Source: Planctomycetaceae bacterium (GTDB taxonomy: Bacteria > Planctomycetota > Planctomycetia > Pirellulales > Pirellulaceae). Taken from it: a stretch of 50,970 nucleotides of DNA. The first letter of the stretch is position 1; each line of letters begins with the position of its first letter. The notes under the pieces were generated by a model. It was given only the letters and a program-made list of their open reading frames with translations, did not search any database and was not told the origin of the DNA. Below are positions 27,693-36,043 of this stretch, piece by piece. The translations under genes were made by a program, and so were the position numbers. Location of the stretch: assembly GCA_018660825.1 (NCBI GenBank), contig JABJJO010000205.1:1-50970 (forward strand), written 5' to 3'.

Positions 27693-29186
27693 CTAAGCGT
27701 TTACCAAGTCCGCAAATCGTTCACTAGCGGTTGCCCAATCACCCGACGTGTCAGGCACATACGTCTCTTGATCAAAACTGTGGCTAATGATTTCCCGCGC
27801 TTCCTCAATGGAACTAACCGCGCCGCTGCTTATCAATTGAACCATCAAGTTGCCGATGGCCGTAGCCTCGATGGGACCAGTAACCACCGATCGACCGCAA
27901 GCGTTCGCTGTAAGTTGGCACAATAAACGGTTCTGAATCCCACCGCCAACAATGTGCACCGTCTTGATGGCTCCGCCAGTCAAACGTTCTAACATCTGTA
28001 GCACCATTTGGTACCGTAGTGCCAGACTGTCTAGAGCACATCGAATTACCGCTCCGTCGGTATCCGGAACCGCTTGACCAGTTTTTCGACAGTAGTCCCT
28101 AATCGCATCGGGCATTGATTCTGGAGCTAGAAAACATTCGTCGTCGGGATCGACCAGCGAGACTAACGGAGCGGCGGCGGTTGCAATTTCCACCAACTCA
28201 TCCCAATCATAAGACTGGCCCCCCGCATTGAAAATCCGTCGGCATTCTTGTACTAACCATAAACCCGCAATGTTCTTCAACAACCGAATGCTATCCCCCA
28301 CACCGCCTTCGTTGGTGAAATTTAGCTCTTGGCATTCTGCCGAGATGATGGGGTCGGCGATTTCCACACCCATTAAAGACCAAGTGCCACTACTGATGTA
28401 GCACCAATCGGGTTGATTCGACAGCTCACCAGCAGCTGGCACTGCCATTACAGCACTCGCTGTGTCATGAGTCCCTGGTAATACAACTTTGAAATTTGCT
28501 CCGCCCAGTTCACGACTGATAGCACCATCGAGCGGGCCAAGTTCCGTGCCGGGAGGAACAACTTGTCCTAGCAGTTTTTGTGGCAAGGAAAATGAATCAA
28601 ATAATTCCGTAGCCCAGCGTTTTTTTTGCGGATTATAGAATTGAGTGGTTGTTGCATTGGTGTATTCGTTCGCTTTTTCACCGGTGAGTAACCAATGAAA
28701 AAGATCAGGCATCAAGAGCATTGATTCGGCAGCATCAAGCAGTGGTGAATTGACATGCTGCAATGCGAGCAATTGATAAAGCGTGTTGAACCGCATGAAC
28801 TGCAAGCCGCTCTGGTTGAATATCTCCGTGCGCGACACTTGCTCAAATGCATACTCCATCATCCCTTCGGTATGACTGTCTCGATAATGGATCGGGTTTG
28901 CCAACAACTCATCGTTGGGACCTAGCAGACCAAAATCCACTCCCCAAGTATCCACACCAACACTCGTAATGGTAGTTCCATAACGATCCACGGCTTGTTG
29001 CAATGACCGCTTAATATGGGACCATTGCTCTAAAACGTCCCAGTGAACATAACGCCCAGCGGATACTCCACTATTGTCAAAACGGTAGACATCCTCAAGC
29101 GAAATGCGGGTACCATCAAATTCTCCAGCTACTAATCTCCCGCTAGATGCTCCAATATCAACAGCTAGATAAACCTGCCCCGCCAT
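27693..29186 (-). CDS. rhaB: Rhamnulokinase-like FGGY carbohydrate kinase
   Basis: A 497-residue FGGY kinase most like RhaB, which phosphorylates L-rhamnulose. Features are 'LAVDIGASSGRLVAGEF' at the N-terminus, 'GVDTWGVDFGLLG', 'HYRDSHTEGMM', 'LPGTHDTASAVMAVP', 'YISSGTWSLMG' and 'IVGGGIQNRLLCQLTANACGR'. Length matches RhaB. ATG at 29186; a TTG 42 bases upstream is less likely. It seems to head a minus-strand unit with the oxidoreductase at 26598. No rhamnose isomerase or aldolase is in the window, so rhamnulokinase is preferred but another ketose kinase is possible. Confidence 0.9.
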   Translation of the reverse strand: MAGQVYLAVDIGASSGRLVAGEFDGTRISLEDVYRFDNSGVSAGRYVHWDVLEQWSHIKRSLQQAVDRYGTTITSVGVDTWGVDFGLLGPNDELLANPIHYRDSHTEGMMEYAFEQVSRTEIFNQSGLQFMRFNTLYQLLALQHVNSPLLDAAESMLLMPDLFHWLLTGEKANEYTNATTTQFYNPQKKRWATELFDSFSLPQKLLGQVVPPGTELGPLDGAISRELGGANFKVVLPGTHDTASAVMAVPAAGELSNQPDWCYISSGTWSLMGVEIADPIISAECQELNFTNEGGVGDSIRLLKNIAGLWLVQECRRIFNAGGQSYDWDELVEIATAAAPLVSLVDPDDECFLAPESMPDAIRDYCRKTGQAVPDTDGAVIRCALDSLALRYQMVLQMLERLTGGAIKTVHIVGGGIQNRLLCQLTANACGRSVVTGPIEATAIGNLMVQLISSGAVSSIEEAREIISHSFDQETYVPDTSGDWATASERFADLVNA

Positions 29187-29328
29187 GTCTTTTTCACTTT
29201 CTATATATTCTAAACTCAAATCCCTCAAACAATGCCATCATACACCATCCACAAACACTCGTTAGCTGCGCAATATCAAAAATCAAATCCAAAACATTAT
29301 CCAATCCAAGTTATTAAAAATCACCCTA

Positions 29329-29357
29329 TTGTTAAGTTACTTGATAAGGTTTATGAT
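29329..29357 (+). promoter_or_regulatory. Candidate promoter of cysH-rrf2
   Basis: TTGTTA (29329-29334) and TATGAT (29352-29357) are separated by 17 bp, upstream of cysH. Each matches the sigma70 consensus at four or five of six positions. The predicted start of transcription near 29364 gives a leader of about 48 nt. Confidence 0.45.
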
Positions 29358-29367
29358 TATTACTTAA
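29332..29367. promoter_or_regulatory. Inverted repeat over the cysH promoter, candidate Rrf2 operator
   Basis: TTAAGT (29332-29337) and ACTTAA (29362-29367) form an inverted repeat centred on the -10 element. Position is right for a repressor site, and an Rrf2-type regulator is encoded by the second gene of the unit. The arms are short and AT-rich, so chance is possible. Confidence 0.25.
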
Positions 29368-29411
29368 GCCACGCCAAATATCACTGCATCTTATGAACGA
29401 TAGACCAAATT

Positions 29412-30137
29412 TTGAACGCGCACCCTCCAACAGACACACTTCTGGATGAACTTCAGCAAGCCAGTGCTGCATTAGAAAGCGCCGCGCCGTTAGAAATCCT
29501 GCAATGGGCAGTGGAACAATACGCACCGAACTTTGCCATGGCAACAGCCTTTGGCCCAGAGGGGATGACAATGATTTACATGTTGTCGCAATTTGCCCCT
29601 GAAACTCCTATTTTTAATCTCGACACCGGATATCAGTTCCAAGAAACACTCGATCTCCGTGACCAAGTTAAATCACGCTACGGAATGGATGTCCGTTTGG
29701 CAAAACCTGCATTAGATGTCGCTCAGTACGAAGACTTGAACGGCGGTCCCGTCTACAAAAGTAATCCCAGCCAATGCTGTTATGACCGCAAACTATCACT
29801 GTTGGAACAAGTCGCTAGTGAACTGCAGTGTTGGTCGAGTGCAATTCGGCGCGATCAGAGTCCCGATCGAGCCACCGCGCCGATTGTCGGCTGGGATACA
29901 AAATTCGGTTTGATCAAAGTTAGTCCCTTAGCCAATTCAACCAAAGCCGATATTTGGAAAATGATTACCGACAACAATATCCCATATAACCCATTACACG
30001 ACAAAGGCTATCCAAGTATTGGATGCTGGCCTTGTACTCGAAAAATCTCGCTCGGTGAAGATGAACGGGCGGGTCGTTGGAGCGGTACAGCAAAAACCGA
30101 ATGCGGTTTACATTCCATTGACAAAAATGAGAACTAG
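29412..30137 (+). CDS. cysH: APS-type phosphosulfate reductase CysH, TTG start
   Basis: A 241-residue CysH. It carries the [4Fe-4S] ligands of APS-reducing enzymes: Cys122-Cys123 and Cys205/Cys208 (CCYDRK and GCWPCTR), plus the catalytic Cys231 in ECGLH. Other signatures are 'FNLDTGYQFQETL', 'IRRDQSPDRA' and 'PYNPLHDKGYPSIG'. It reduces APS (or PAPS) to sulfite in the cytoplasm. The only in-frame near-cognate starts are TTG at 29412 and weaker codons above it, since a stop sits at 29394. An ATG at 29393 is out of frame by one base. The rrf2 gene starts 4 bp after its stop. Confidence 0.93.
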   Translation: MNAHPPTDTLLDELQQASAALESAAPLEILQWAVEQYAPNFAMATAFGPEGMTMIYMLSQFAPETPIFNLDTGYQFQETLDLRDQVKSRYGMDVRLAKPALDVAQYEDLNGGPVYKSNPSQCCYDRKLSLLEQVASELQCWSSAIRRDQSPDRATAPIVGWDTKFGLIKVSPLANSTKADIWKMITDNNIPYNPLHDKGYPSIGCWPCTRKISLGEDERAGRWSGTAKTECGLHSIDKNEN

Positions 30138-30141
30138 CCCC

Positions 30142-30570
30142 ATGCAATTTTCAGCCAAAACTGAATACGCTTGTTTAGCCATCCTCGAATTGTCTTTACA
30201 CCAAAACGACATTCGACCCTTGCGTATTGACGACATCGCGTCACGACACGGCATTCCCAGTAGATTCTTAGTCCAAATACTATTGCAACTCAAAGCCGCG
30301 GGTATTGTGTTGAGTATCCGAGGGGCAGCGGGTGGATACCGACTAGCCAAACCTGCAGACACTATCAGCCTAGGCGAAGTCATGACCGTTATTACTGGTG
30401 ACCGAACAAATTTCGCGCAGAATTCAAACAACGTCACACCAATGTCAGAAGCATTATTTCAGACGTGGAACAGCATTTCTCAGTTAGAACAAGAAAATCT
30501 CTGCGCCATTACCTTTGAAGACCTGCTCCAGCAAGCTGGTGGCAGCAACGAGGATATGTACTACATCTAG
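30142..30570 (+). CDS. Rrf2-family transcriptional regulator
   Basis: A 142-residue Rrf2 protein. The winged-helix region covers residues 1-80: 'SAKTEYACLAILELSL', then 'IDDIASRHGIPSRFLVQILLQLKAAGIV' and 'SIRGAAGGYRLAKP'. The three Cys that bind an iron-sulfur cluster in IscR are absent, so it more resembles CymR or similar cluster-free members. It lies 4 bp after cysH in an operon, which suggests it controls sulfate reduction, as CymR and CysR-type Rrf2 proteins do elsewhere. The regulated signal (for example OAS or cysteine) cannot be read from the sequence. Confidence 0.9.
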   Translation: MQFSAKTEYACLAILELSLHQNDIRPLRIDDIASRHGIPSRFLVQILLQLKAAGIVLSIRGAAGGYRLAKPADTISLGEVMTVITGDRTNFAQNSNNVTPMSEALFQTWNSISQLEQENLCAITFEDLLQQAGGSNEDMYYI

Positions 30571-30736
30571 ACTCTCAGTCATCTACCCCTTAGCTTACTT
30601 GACCATACACAATTACACCGCATAAACTGAAGCATTACACAGCGATTTCCCCCATCACTATTCAGCGGTGGAGCCCCTATATAACTAATCCAATCGCGCA
30701 AATTCACTTTGCTCCTTTTCACCCATTAGACTTCCC

Positions 30737-31882
30737 ATGACTGCAACTGTACTCGACGTCTACGATTCCGATGATCCACAAGCGATCATCGCCGAGGCGG
30801 TTAACCGATTGAATGCGGGAGAAATTGTAGCATTTCCGACCGAAACAGTTTATGGTATCGCAGCAAAGTCGTCTGCTGCTGACGCAGTTGCCAAACTGTT
30901 CGACGCAAAGGCACGATCAACGGGAAAACCAATGAGCTTGGCGATCGGCTACGATGATTCCCTCGACAACTATGCACAAAACCCAACGGCGATAATGTAC
31001 CGACTCGCCCGCCGCTGCTGGCCCGGCCCGCTAACAATGGTAATTCAAGCCACCGAACAGCCCGCGGGACTTTCTAACGAATCACTCGCATTGCTAGCCC
31101 CAAATAATTGGCTCGGACTGCGAGTTCCTAGCAACGAGGTTTTACTCAGCGTACTCGATCAACTCGACGAACCGTTGGTGCTTACAAGTGCCAACAAAAG
31201 CGACCAAGCAGATGCAACCACGGCGATCGAAGTCGCTGAACAACTCGACGACAACGTTCAACTAATCCTCGACGGTGGTCCTACTAAAATCGGCACGCCG
31301 TCCACGGTAATCAAGATTCACGAACACCACATAGAAATTCTCCGTAACGGAGCACTCACGCGCGATCAAATCCAAACCGCCTTACAGCTGGAAATCGTAA
31401 TTGTCTGCACCGGTAATACGTGCCGTAGCCCTATGGCTGAAATGTTGCTCAAAAAGAAATTAGCGGCAGCGAACGGCATCCCAATGGAACAACTTCCCCA
31501 ACACGGCATTCATGTCTGCTCTGCCGGAATCACAGCAAACAATGGCTCGCCGGCTGCGGGTCAAGCCATTGACGTACTTGGCAGACAAGATCTCGACTTA
31601 ACGTGCCACAGTAGCCAACCATTGAGCTATGCACTAGCCAACAGCGCTGATTTAATCCTTACATTATCGAATTCCCATCAACACGCAATTATCAATGAAT
31701 GGCCAGAATTCGCCGATAAAACCTCGCTGCTGGCACATGACGGCTCTAGCGTCAGCGATCCAATCGGAGGTTCGTATGAGATTTATCAACAATGTGCCGC
31801 GCAAATCGATACCCACCTTGATAAACAGCAAAGTCGCATCAATAATCTAATCATTCCTGATCAGGATATTATAAGAGAGTAA
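30737..31882 (+). CDS. Fusion of TsaC/Sua5-type threonylcarbamoyl-AMP synthase and YwlE-like arginine phosphatase
   Basis: A 381-residue two-domain protein. Residues 1-205 are YrdC/TsaC, which makes threonylcarbamoyl-AMP for tRNA t6A: 'VAFPTETVYGIAA', 'GKPMSLAI', 'WPGPLTMVI', 'VLTSANKSD' and 'GTPSTVIKI'. Residues about 218-375 are a low-molecular-weight phosphatase: CTGNTCRSP (Cys224, Arg230) and the acid loop Asp341-Pro342. Thr228 matches the Thr that gives YwlE its phosphoarginine preference, where tyrosine phosphatases usually have Ile or Leu. No frame break separates the domains. rpiB starts 5 bp after the stop. Confidence 0.9.
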   Translation: MTATVLDVYDSDDPQAIIAEAVNRLNAGEIVAFPTETVYGIAAKSSAADAVAKLFDAKARSTGKPMSLAIGYDDSLDNYAQNPTAIMYRLARRCWPGPLTMVIQATEQPAGLSNESLALLAPNNWLGLRVPSNEVLLSVLDQLDEPLVLTSANKSDQADATTAIEVAEQLDDNVQLILDGGPTKIGTPSTVIKIHEHHIEILRNGALTRDQIQTALQLEIVIVCTGNTCRSPMAEMLLKKKLAAANGIPMEQLPQHGIHVCSAGITANNGSPAAGQAIDVLGRQDLDLTCHSSQPLSYALANSADLILTLSNSHQHAIINEWPEFADKTSLLAHDGSSVSDPIGGSYEIYQQCAAQIDTHLDKQQSRINNLIIPDQDIIRE

Positions 31883-31887
31883 AAAAG

Positions 31888-32340
31888 ATGAAACTTACTA
31901 TTGGTAGTGACCACCGCGGCTACCGTGTCAAACAAAAGATCGTTGATTACCTAAATAGAAACGGTCACCAGTGTCACGATGTCGGTACAAACAGCGATCA
32001 AAGCGTCGATTACCCTGACATTGCACAAGCAGTGAGTCGTGACGTTTGCACTGGCGACAGCGCGCGGGGAATCCTTATATGCGGGACTGGGATTGGCATG
32101 GCAATTGCCGCTAATAAATACCCAGGAGTACGAGCTGCATCTTGCCACGATGAAATAACCGCCGAAATGAGTCGTCGCCACAACGATGCCAATGTACTCT
32201 GTCTATCGGCGGACCTCTTCGGCGAACGCAACGTCGAACCCTTGCTACAACTCTGGCTGAATACCGATTTTGAAGGTGGCCGACATGAACGCCGCGTGCA
32301 GAAAATCAGTGAAATAGAGAACTCTCTCGATTCCAAATAA
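31888..32340 (+). CDS. rpiB: Ribose-5-phosphate isomerase B
   Basis: A 150-residue RpiB, which interconverts ribose 5-phosphate and ribulose 5-phosphate. Signatures are 'IGSDHRGYRVKQKI', 'DYPDIAQAV', 'LICGTGIGMAIAANK' with the catalytic Cys, and 'RRHNDANVLCLSADLFG'. Length is typical. ATG with GAGAG upstream, 5 bp after the TsaC-YwlE fusion, so the two are almost certainly one transcript. The same three functions neighbour each other in Bacillus subtilis as ywlC, ywlE and ywlF. Confidence 0.95.
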   Translation: MKLTIGSDHRGYRVKQKIVDYLNRNGHQCHDVGTNSDQSVDYPDIAQAVSRDVCTGDSARGILICGTGIGMAIAANKYPGVRAASCHDEITAEMSRRHNDANVLCLSADLFGERNVEPLLQLWLNTDFEGGRHERRVQKISEIENSLDSK

Positions 32341-32610
32341 CCGCACGCACCGCCTACGCTTACAGAATTATCAAAGCTTGCCGAATTTTCATATTCGTGC
32401 AAATTCGTATTAATTAGTGGTCGTAACGGTCGCGCCGAATAGAGCGTCTGTTTTTTTCTCGCGAACGTGCATTCACAGATAATTACACCTTGCTTGCCGG
32501 CTAATAGCGATTAAATTCAAGGACATAGCTTATAAAAGCTACGGGGCAACCCATGAAGCATCTTTGCTCAATACACCTCACGCGAATCTCTAATCATAAA
32601 ATTGAATCCG

Positions 32611-33174
32611 ATGCACGAAACCAGTTTACCTGAGAGCGAAGTCGAACAATTGCTGCATAACGCGCAACTACGAGACCAACTCGAACCTTTTTTCGACGAA
32701 TCGATCGCCCTAGTCGACGTCACGGAAATGTCGACATCCGAAGAGAATCAATTCCTAGAATCGATGCTCACTTGGGAATACGCCCCCGTGCTTCCAATAA
32801 GCCAATGGTTCGAACCCGAACTCAGTTTGCCGCAACCTGAAACACTGTCCAACCGCGATCTTTCGAAAATGTTGTGGGACACACTTCAACGCCTCGCTGA
32901 ACAAAATATCTTTCTACAATACACCGATCACCTGTCCGATCGAGAACTGTTCTGCGTCTTGGTTCGCGACATCCTTACAGCAACTGAAAAGAAGCTCGAC
33001 ATCAGCAACAACCCTATCGTGTGGCGACTTGTCGACAATGAATCGGATCCTGATATGTGGCTTACCTATTACGCCACCGATGAACAACGCTATCTCTGGC
33101 AACTGGAACACGGGCAAACTCCGCCAACATCCAAATCTTTGCAATTTCCACGACAACTGCCACGCCCCACGTAA
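32611..33174 (+). CDS. Conserved-looking acidic protein, unknown
   Basis: A 187-residue soluble acidic protein without signal peptide or membrane helix. It contains 'WEYAPVLPISQWFEPELSLP', 'LSKMLWDTLQRLAEQNIFLQYTDHLSDRELFCVLVRDIL' and a C-terminal 'MWLTYYATDEQRYLWQLEHG' stretch, which look like a conserved helical fold. Codon use and length suggest a real gene, probably restricted to planctomycetes. ATG 32611 is used; a TTG three codons earlier is possible. No function can be assigned. Confidence 0.75.
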   Translation: MHETSLPESEVEQLLHNAQLRDQLEPFFDESIALVDVTEMSTSEENQFLESMLTWEYAPVLPISQWFEPELSLPQPETLSNRDLSKMLWDTLQRLAEQNIFLQYTDHLSDRELFCVLVRDILTATEKKLDISNNPIVWRLVDNESDPDMWLTYYATDEQRYLWQLEHGQTPPTSKSLQFPRQLPRPT

Positions 33175-33374
33175 TGCGAAGCAACATTTACGACGCCATT
33201 AAAACAGATCGTGACTTCGACACACTGGCAATTAACCCCGACAGTTGCCATACTAGATGTGCCCCTTGCGTATAAAATTGCTTAAACTGTAGTGGCTAAA
33301 TTTACCCACCAGTTTACTCCGGACGCAAAACGCAGGGCGAACTGGGCCCTTACTCCCTCAAGAAAGACATCGTT

Positions 33375-34100
33375 ATGCTTTATCGTGCTCTATCCCTTAC
33401 TCTGCTGCTCCTCATATTCGCCTCAAGCCTCACAGCGCAAAATCCGAGTGCCGACCTATCCAACATTCCACCGTCACGCTCAACCTACTTTGGCCGGCGC
33501 ATCGCCCAAACCATGCACTTCAACGGTGCTCCTTGGCTCATCCGTGACAATCGTGAAAATGAGGAACGCTGTTCAGTCATGCTCGGGCAACTCAAGCTCA
33601 AAACAGGAATGACCGTCTGTGACATGGGTTGTGGTAATGGCTTCTACGCTTTGAAAATGGCGAAAATGGTCGGCCCGCAAGGCACAATCTTAGGCGTCGA
33701 CGTACAACCACAGATGTTACAATTCCTGCGCACGCGAATGGAAAAAGAGGGGATCGACAACATCACTCCTATTCTGGGATCCTTTCATAATCCACATCTA
33801 CCGCGCAACACCGTCGACGTCATACTCATGGTCGACGTCTATCACGAATTATCACATCCCGAGATCATGTTACGGGCCATGCGTGATAGTCTAAAACCCA
33901 ACGGCCAAATAGTTCTTTTGGAATACCGTGAAGAAGATGATAAAGTGCCTATTAAACCTTTACACAAAATGAACAAGATTCAGATACTTAAAGAATACGC
34001 AGCTAATGGTTTTCGTATTGCCAGCCAATTTGACAAGTTACCTTGGCAGCACATGATGTTCTTTGAAAAAGATCCCGACTGGCAAACAAACAGCAAATAA
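33375..34100 (+). CDS. Exported class I SAM-dependent methyltransferase-like protein
   Basis: A 241-residue protein with a convincing signal peptide (residues 1-21, 'LLLLIFASSLTAQ') followed by a class I methyltransferase fold. Motif I is 'VCDMGCGNGFYAL', the acidic residue after strand 2 is in 'ILGVDVQPQ', and motif IV lies near 'VDVILMVDVYHELSHPE'. SAM is not normally present in the periplasm, so either the protein is anchored with a cytoplasmic face or it has another role. Start ATG. It is convergent with the DUF481-like gene. Confidence 0.85.
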   Translation: MLYRALSLTLLLLIFASSLTAQNPSADLSNIPPSRSTYFGRRIAQTMHFNGAPWLIRDNRENEERCSVMLGQLKLKTGMTVCDMGCGNGFYALKMAKMVGPQGTILGVDVQPQMLQFLRTRMEKEGIDNITPILGSFHNPHLPRNTVDVILMVDVYHELSHPEIMLRAMRDSLKPNGQIVLLEYREEDDKVPIKPLHKMNKIQILKEYAANGFRIASQFDKLPWQHMMFFEKDPDWQTNSK

Positions 34101-34114
34101 TAAGAATTTCTCTG

Positions 34115-35047
34115 CTACAACTTCCAGACAAGCACAAGTGAATAGGTAAGATCGTTTGGTCGTCTGCCATGCGGAGTACTATCATATCGGTCTACCATCG
34201 AGAGCTTCAAACTCCAACCATGCGCTTTATCGATGACGATTTTCCACGACGCTTTGGACTCGAACCGATACTCGCTGAAATCAGACCAATCTGGATAATA
34301 GTCCGCAGTTGTTTGCACACTCTGCCGCGGCGATATATTACACTGGGCGATCATGCCAAAATCCGCCTCAGGTATCACTTGGTCATCAACTCCACCTAAC
34401 TCCTGCGACACCCCAGCGCCAACTCGCCAACTCAGCGTCACCTGTTCCTCATCGACAAACATCTTTTGCAATCCCGCATTCGCTTTCATCCGAATATCAA
34501 ACTGTTTGAACTCGTCATACTCCAATCCCCCTTTAACAAACCAACTCAAGGGGTTGTCTTTTCTGATCCAGAAATGAGCAATATCGACCAACGTGCGATG
34601 CGTCGTTAATATGCCACTCGCGCGTTTCTTGGAAAAATCCAAATCTAGATCAAATCGCCCCGGCGCCGTTTTTCGCGCCAAGTCGAATCCGGCAAACACG
34701 CTAAAGGTTGTTGAATTTCCATGGGCACCATGACTACTAAACTCAACACTGCCATCCCAAATATCTCGATCTAAACGCAGCGTCGGCACCCAAAATCCAA
34801 GGTTCTCGGTAAACACATCAATCTCACCCTCTGGAAAAGGAGGCGCATCTATTTCGAATGCGTACGCTTGGAGACTCCGACCTAAATTATTTACACCCTC
34901 GCGCCAATTAGGAGCATGTAAGACACGTTGCCCAGCTGGATGTAACGCCACGGGTTTATCAGCAGCTTCCGATTGCTTAGCGGCGAGGACCGCGCACGTG
35001 GGAACACATGCTAGTAACAGTGCATAAAACGATCTACGGACGGACAT
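34115..35047 (-). CDS. Outer-membrane beta-barrel-like protein, DUF481-type
   Basis: A 310-residue protein with a signal peptide (residues 1-28). The mature part has alternating hydrophobic/polar strands typical of a small beta-barrel, including 'GSVEFSSHGAHGNSTTFSVFAGFDLARK', 'RFDLDLDFSKKRA' and a final 'KLSMVDRYDSTPHGRRPNDLTYSLVLVWKL'-like end that resembles DUF481 (YdiY-like salt-induced outer membrane proteins). The last strand ends with Leu rather than Phe. Likely located in the outer membrane; function unknown. Confidence 0.75.
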   Translation of the reverse strand: MSVRRSFYALLLACVPTCAVLAAKQSEAADKPVALHPAGQRVLHAPNWREGVNNLGRSLQAYAFEIDAPPFPEGEIDVFTENLGFWVPTLRLDRDIWDGSVEFSSHGAHGNSTTFSVFAGFDLARKTAPGRFDLDLDFSKKRASGILTTHRTLVDIAHFWIRKDNPLSWFVKGGLEYDEFKQFDIRMKANAGLQKMFVDEEQVTLSWRVGAGVSQELGGVDDQVIPEADFGMIAQCNISPRQSVQTTADYYPDWSDFSEYRFESKASWKIVIDKAHGWSLKLSMVDRYDSTPHGRRPNDLTYSLVLVWKL

Positions 35048-35176
35048 TTACGACAGATTGGGACAAAAGGAACAACGGTGTACAAATACGAAGACAATTT
35101 ATACTAAATTTTTTGCCCGCGAGCGATATCAAATATGTTTGGTGGCACTTACCACGAAACGCAAAACATGCCACCG

Positions 35177-36034
35177 CTATTGTGTCCGCAGGTTGCAATA
35201 GAGATCCGTTAACCGTCGGGTAATCACGCCTGGCGAGCCAGTACCAATCTGGTTGCCATCCACTTCGCGAACGGGGACGACTTCCGCCGCGCTGCCGGTC
35301 AGAAAACATTCATCGGCTGTGTACACATCCTCAAGCGTCATTATCACTTCTTCGACTTGAATACCATCCTCACGTGCCAATTCCATAACAGCGCCACGGG
35401 TCACTCCCTTAAGCACACCCGCTGAAACCGGCGGTGTTTGCAGCACACCCGAATTCACAATAAAAATATTGTCGCCTGTACACTCAGCTACTTCACCTTC
35501 GTGATTGAGCATCAAAGTTTCCGCACAACCCGCTTTGAGACCTTCGATTTTCGCAAGGATGTTATTCAAGTAATTCAGCGATTTGATTTGCGGATCAAGC
35601 GCTAATGGATGGTTGCGAATTGTTTTGGCGGTTACAATCGCTAGACCGTTTTCGTAGAATTCATCAGGGTAGAGTGTGATCATATCCGTGATGATGATCA
35701 CTTGAGCCTGAGAGCATTTAGTGGGATCCAACCCTAGTGACCCTGAACCACGTGTCACAATTAAACGGATGTAACCATCACGAAGGTCATTAGCAGCAAG
35801 CGTGCTATTTACCGCAATTTCCATTTCCTCTGGAGAGATGGGTATCGTCAATTCGATCTTACTCGCCGAAGTCCATAATCGATCCAAATGTTCGCGCATC
35901 CGAAACACTTGGCCAGCATAACATCGCATTCCCTCAAACACGCCGTCACCATAGAGTAGTCCATGATCATACACGCTGATCTTAGCATCCTGTTTGTCGA
36001 ATAGCGTTCCATTGATATAAATTTTCAGTGACAT
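35177..36034 (-). CDS. ilvE: Branched-chain amino acid aminotransferase
   Basis: A 285-residue fold-type IV PLP aminotransferase, most like IlvE of the archaeal/planctomycete type. Signatures are 'YDHGLLYGDGVFEGMR', 'IRLIVTRGSGSLGLDP', Lys151 (the PLP lysine) in 'IKSLNYLNNILAK', 'GEVAECTGDNIFIV', and 'CFLTGSAAEVVPV'. It would transfer amino groups to branched-chain keto acids with glutamate. A D-amino acid aminotransferase is a less likely alternative because of sequence near the active site. It is last in the lolC-lolD-small ORF unit, 9 bp after the small ORF. Confidence 0.9.
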   Translation of the reverse strand: MSLKIYINGTLFDKQDAKISVYDHGLLYGDGVFEGMRCYAGQVFRMREHLDRLWTSASKIELTIPISPEEMEIAVNSTLAANDLRDGYIRLIVTRGSGSLGLDPTKCSQAQVIIITDMITLYPDEFYENGLAIVTAKTIRNHPLALDPQIKSLNYLNNILAKIEGLKAGCAETLMLNHEGEVAECTGDNIFIVNSGVLQTPPVSAGVLKGVTRGAVMELAREDGIQVEEVIMTLEDVYTADECFLTGSAAEVVPVREVDGNQIGTGSPGVITRRLTDLYCNLRTQ

Positions 36035-36043
36035 ATCTTTATG

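Noticed and set aside
29393-29449. ATG at 29393 as the cysH start
   Set aside because: It is out of frame with cysH and ends after 18 codons unless a base is removed.
32807-32817. tRNA T-arm-like GGTTCGAACCC
   Set aside because: It lies inside a coding region (Trp-Phe-Glu-Pro) and no acceptor or anticodon arms can be placed around it.
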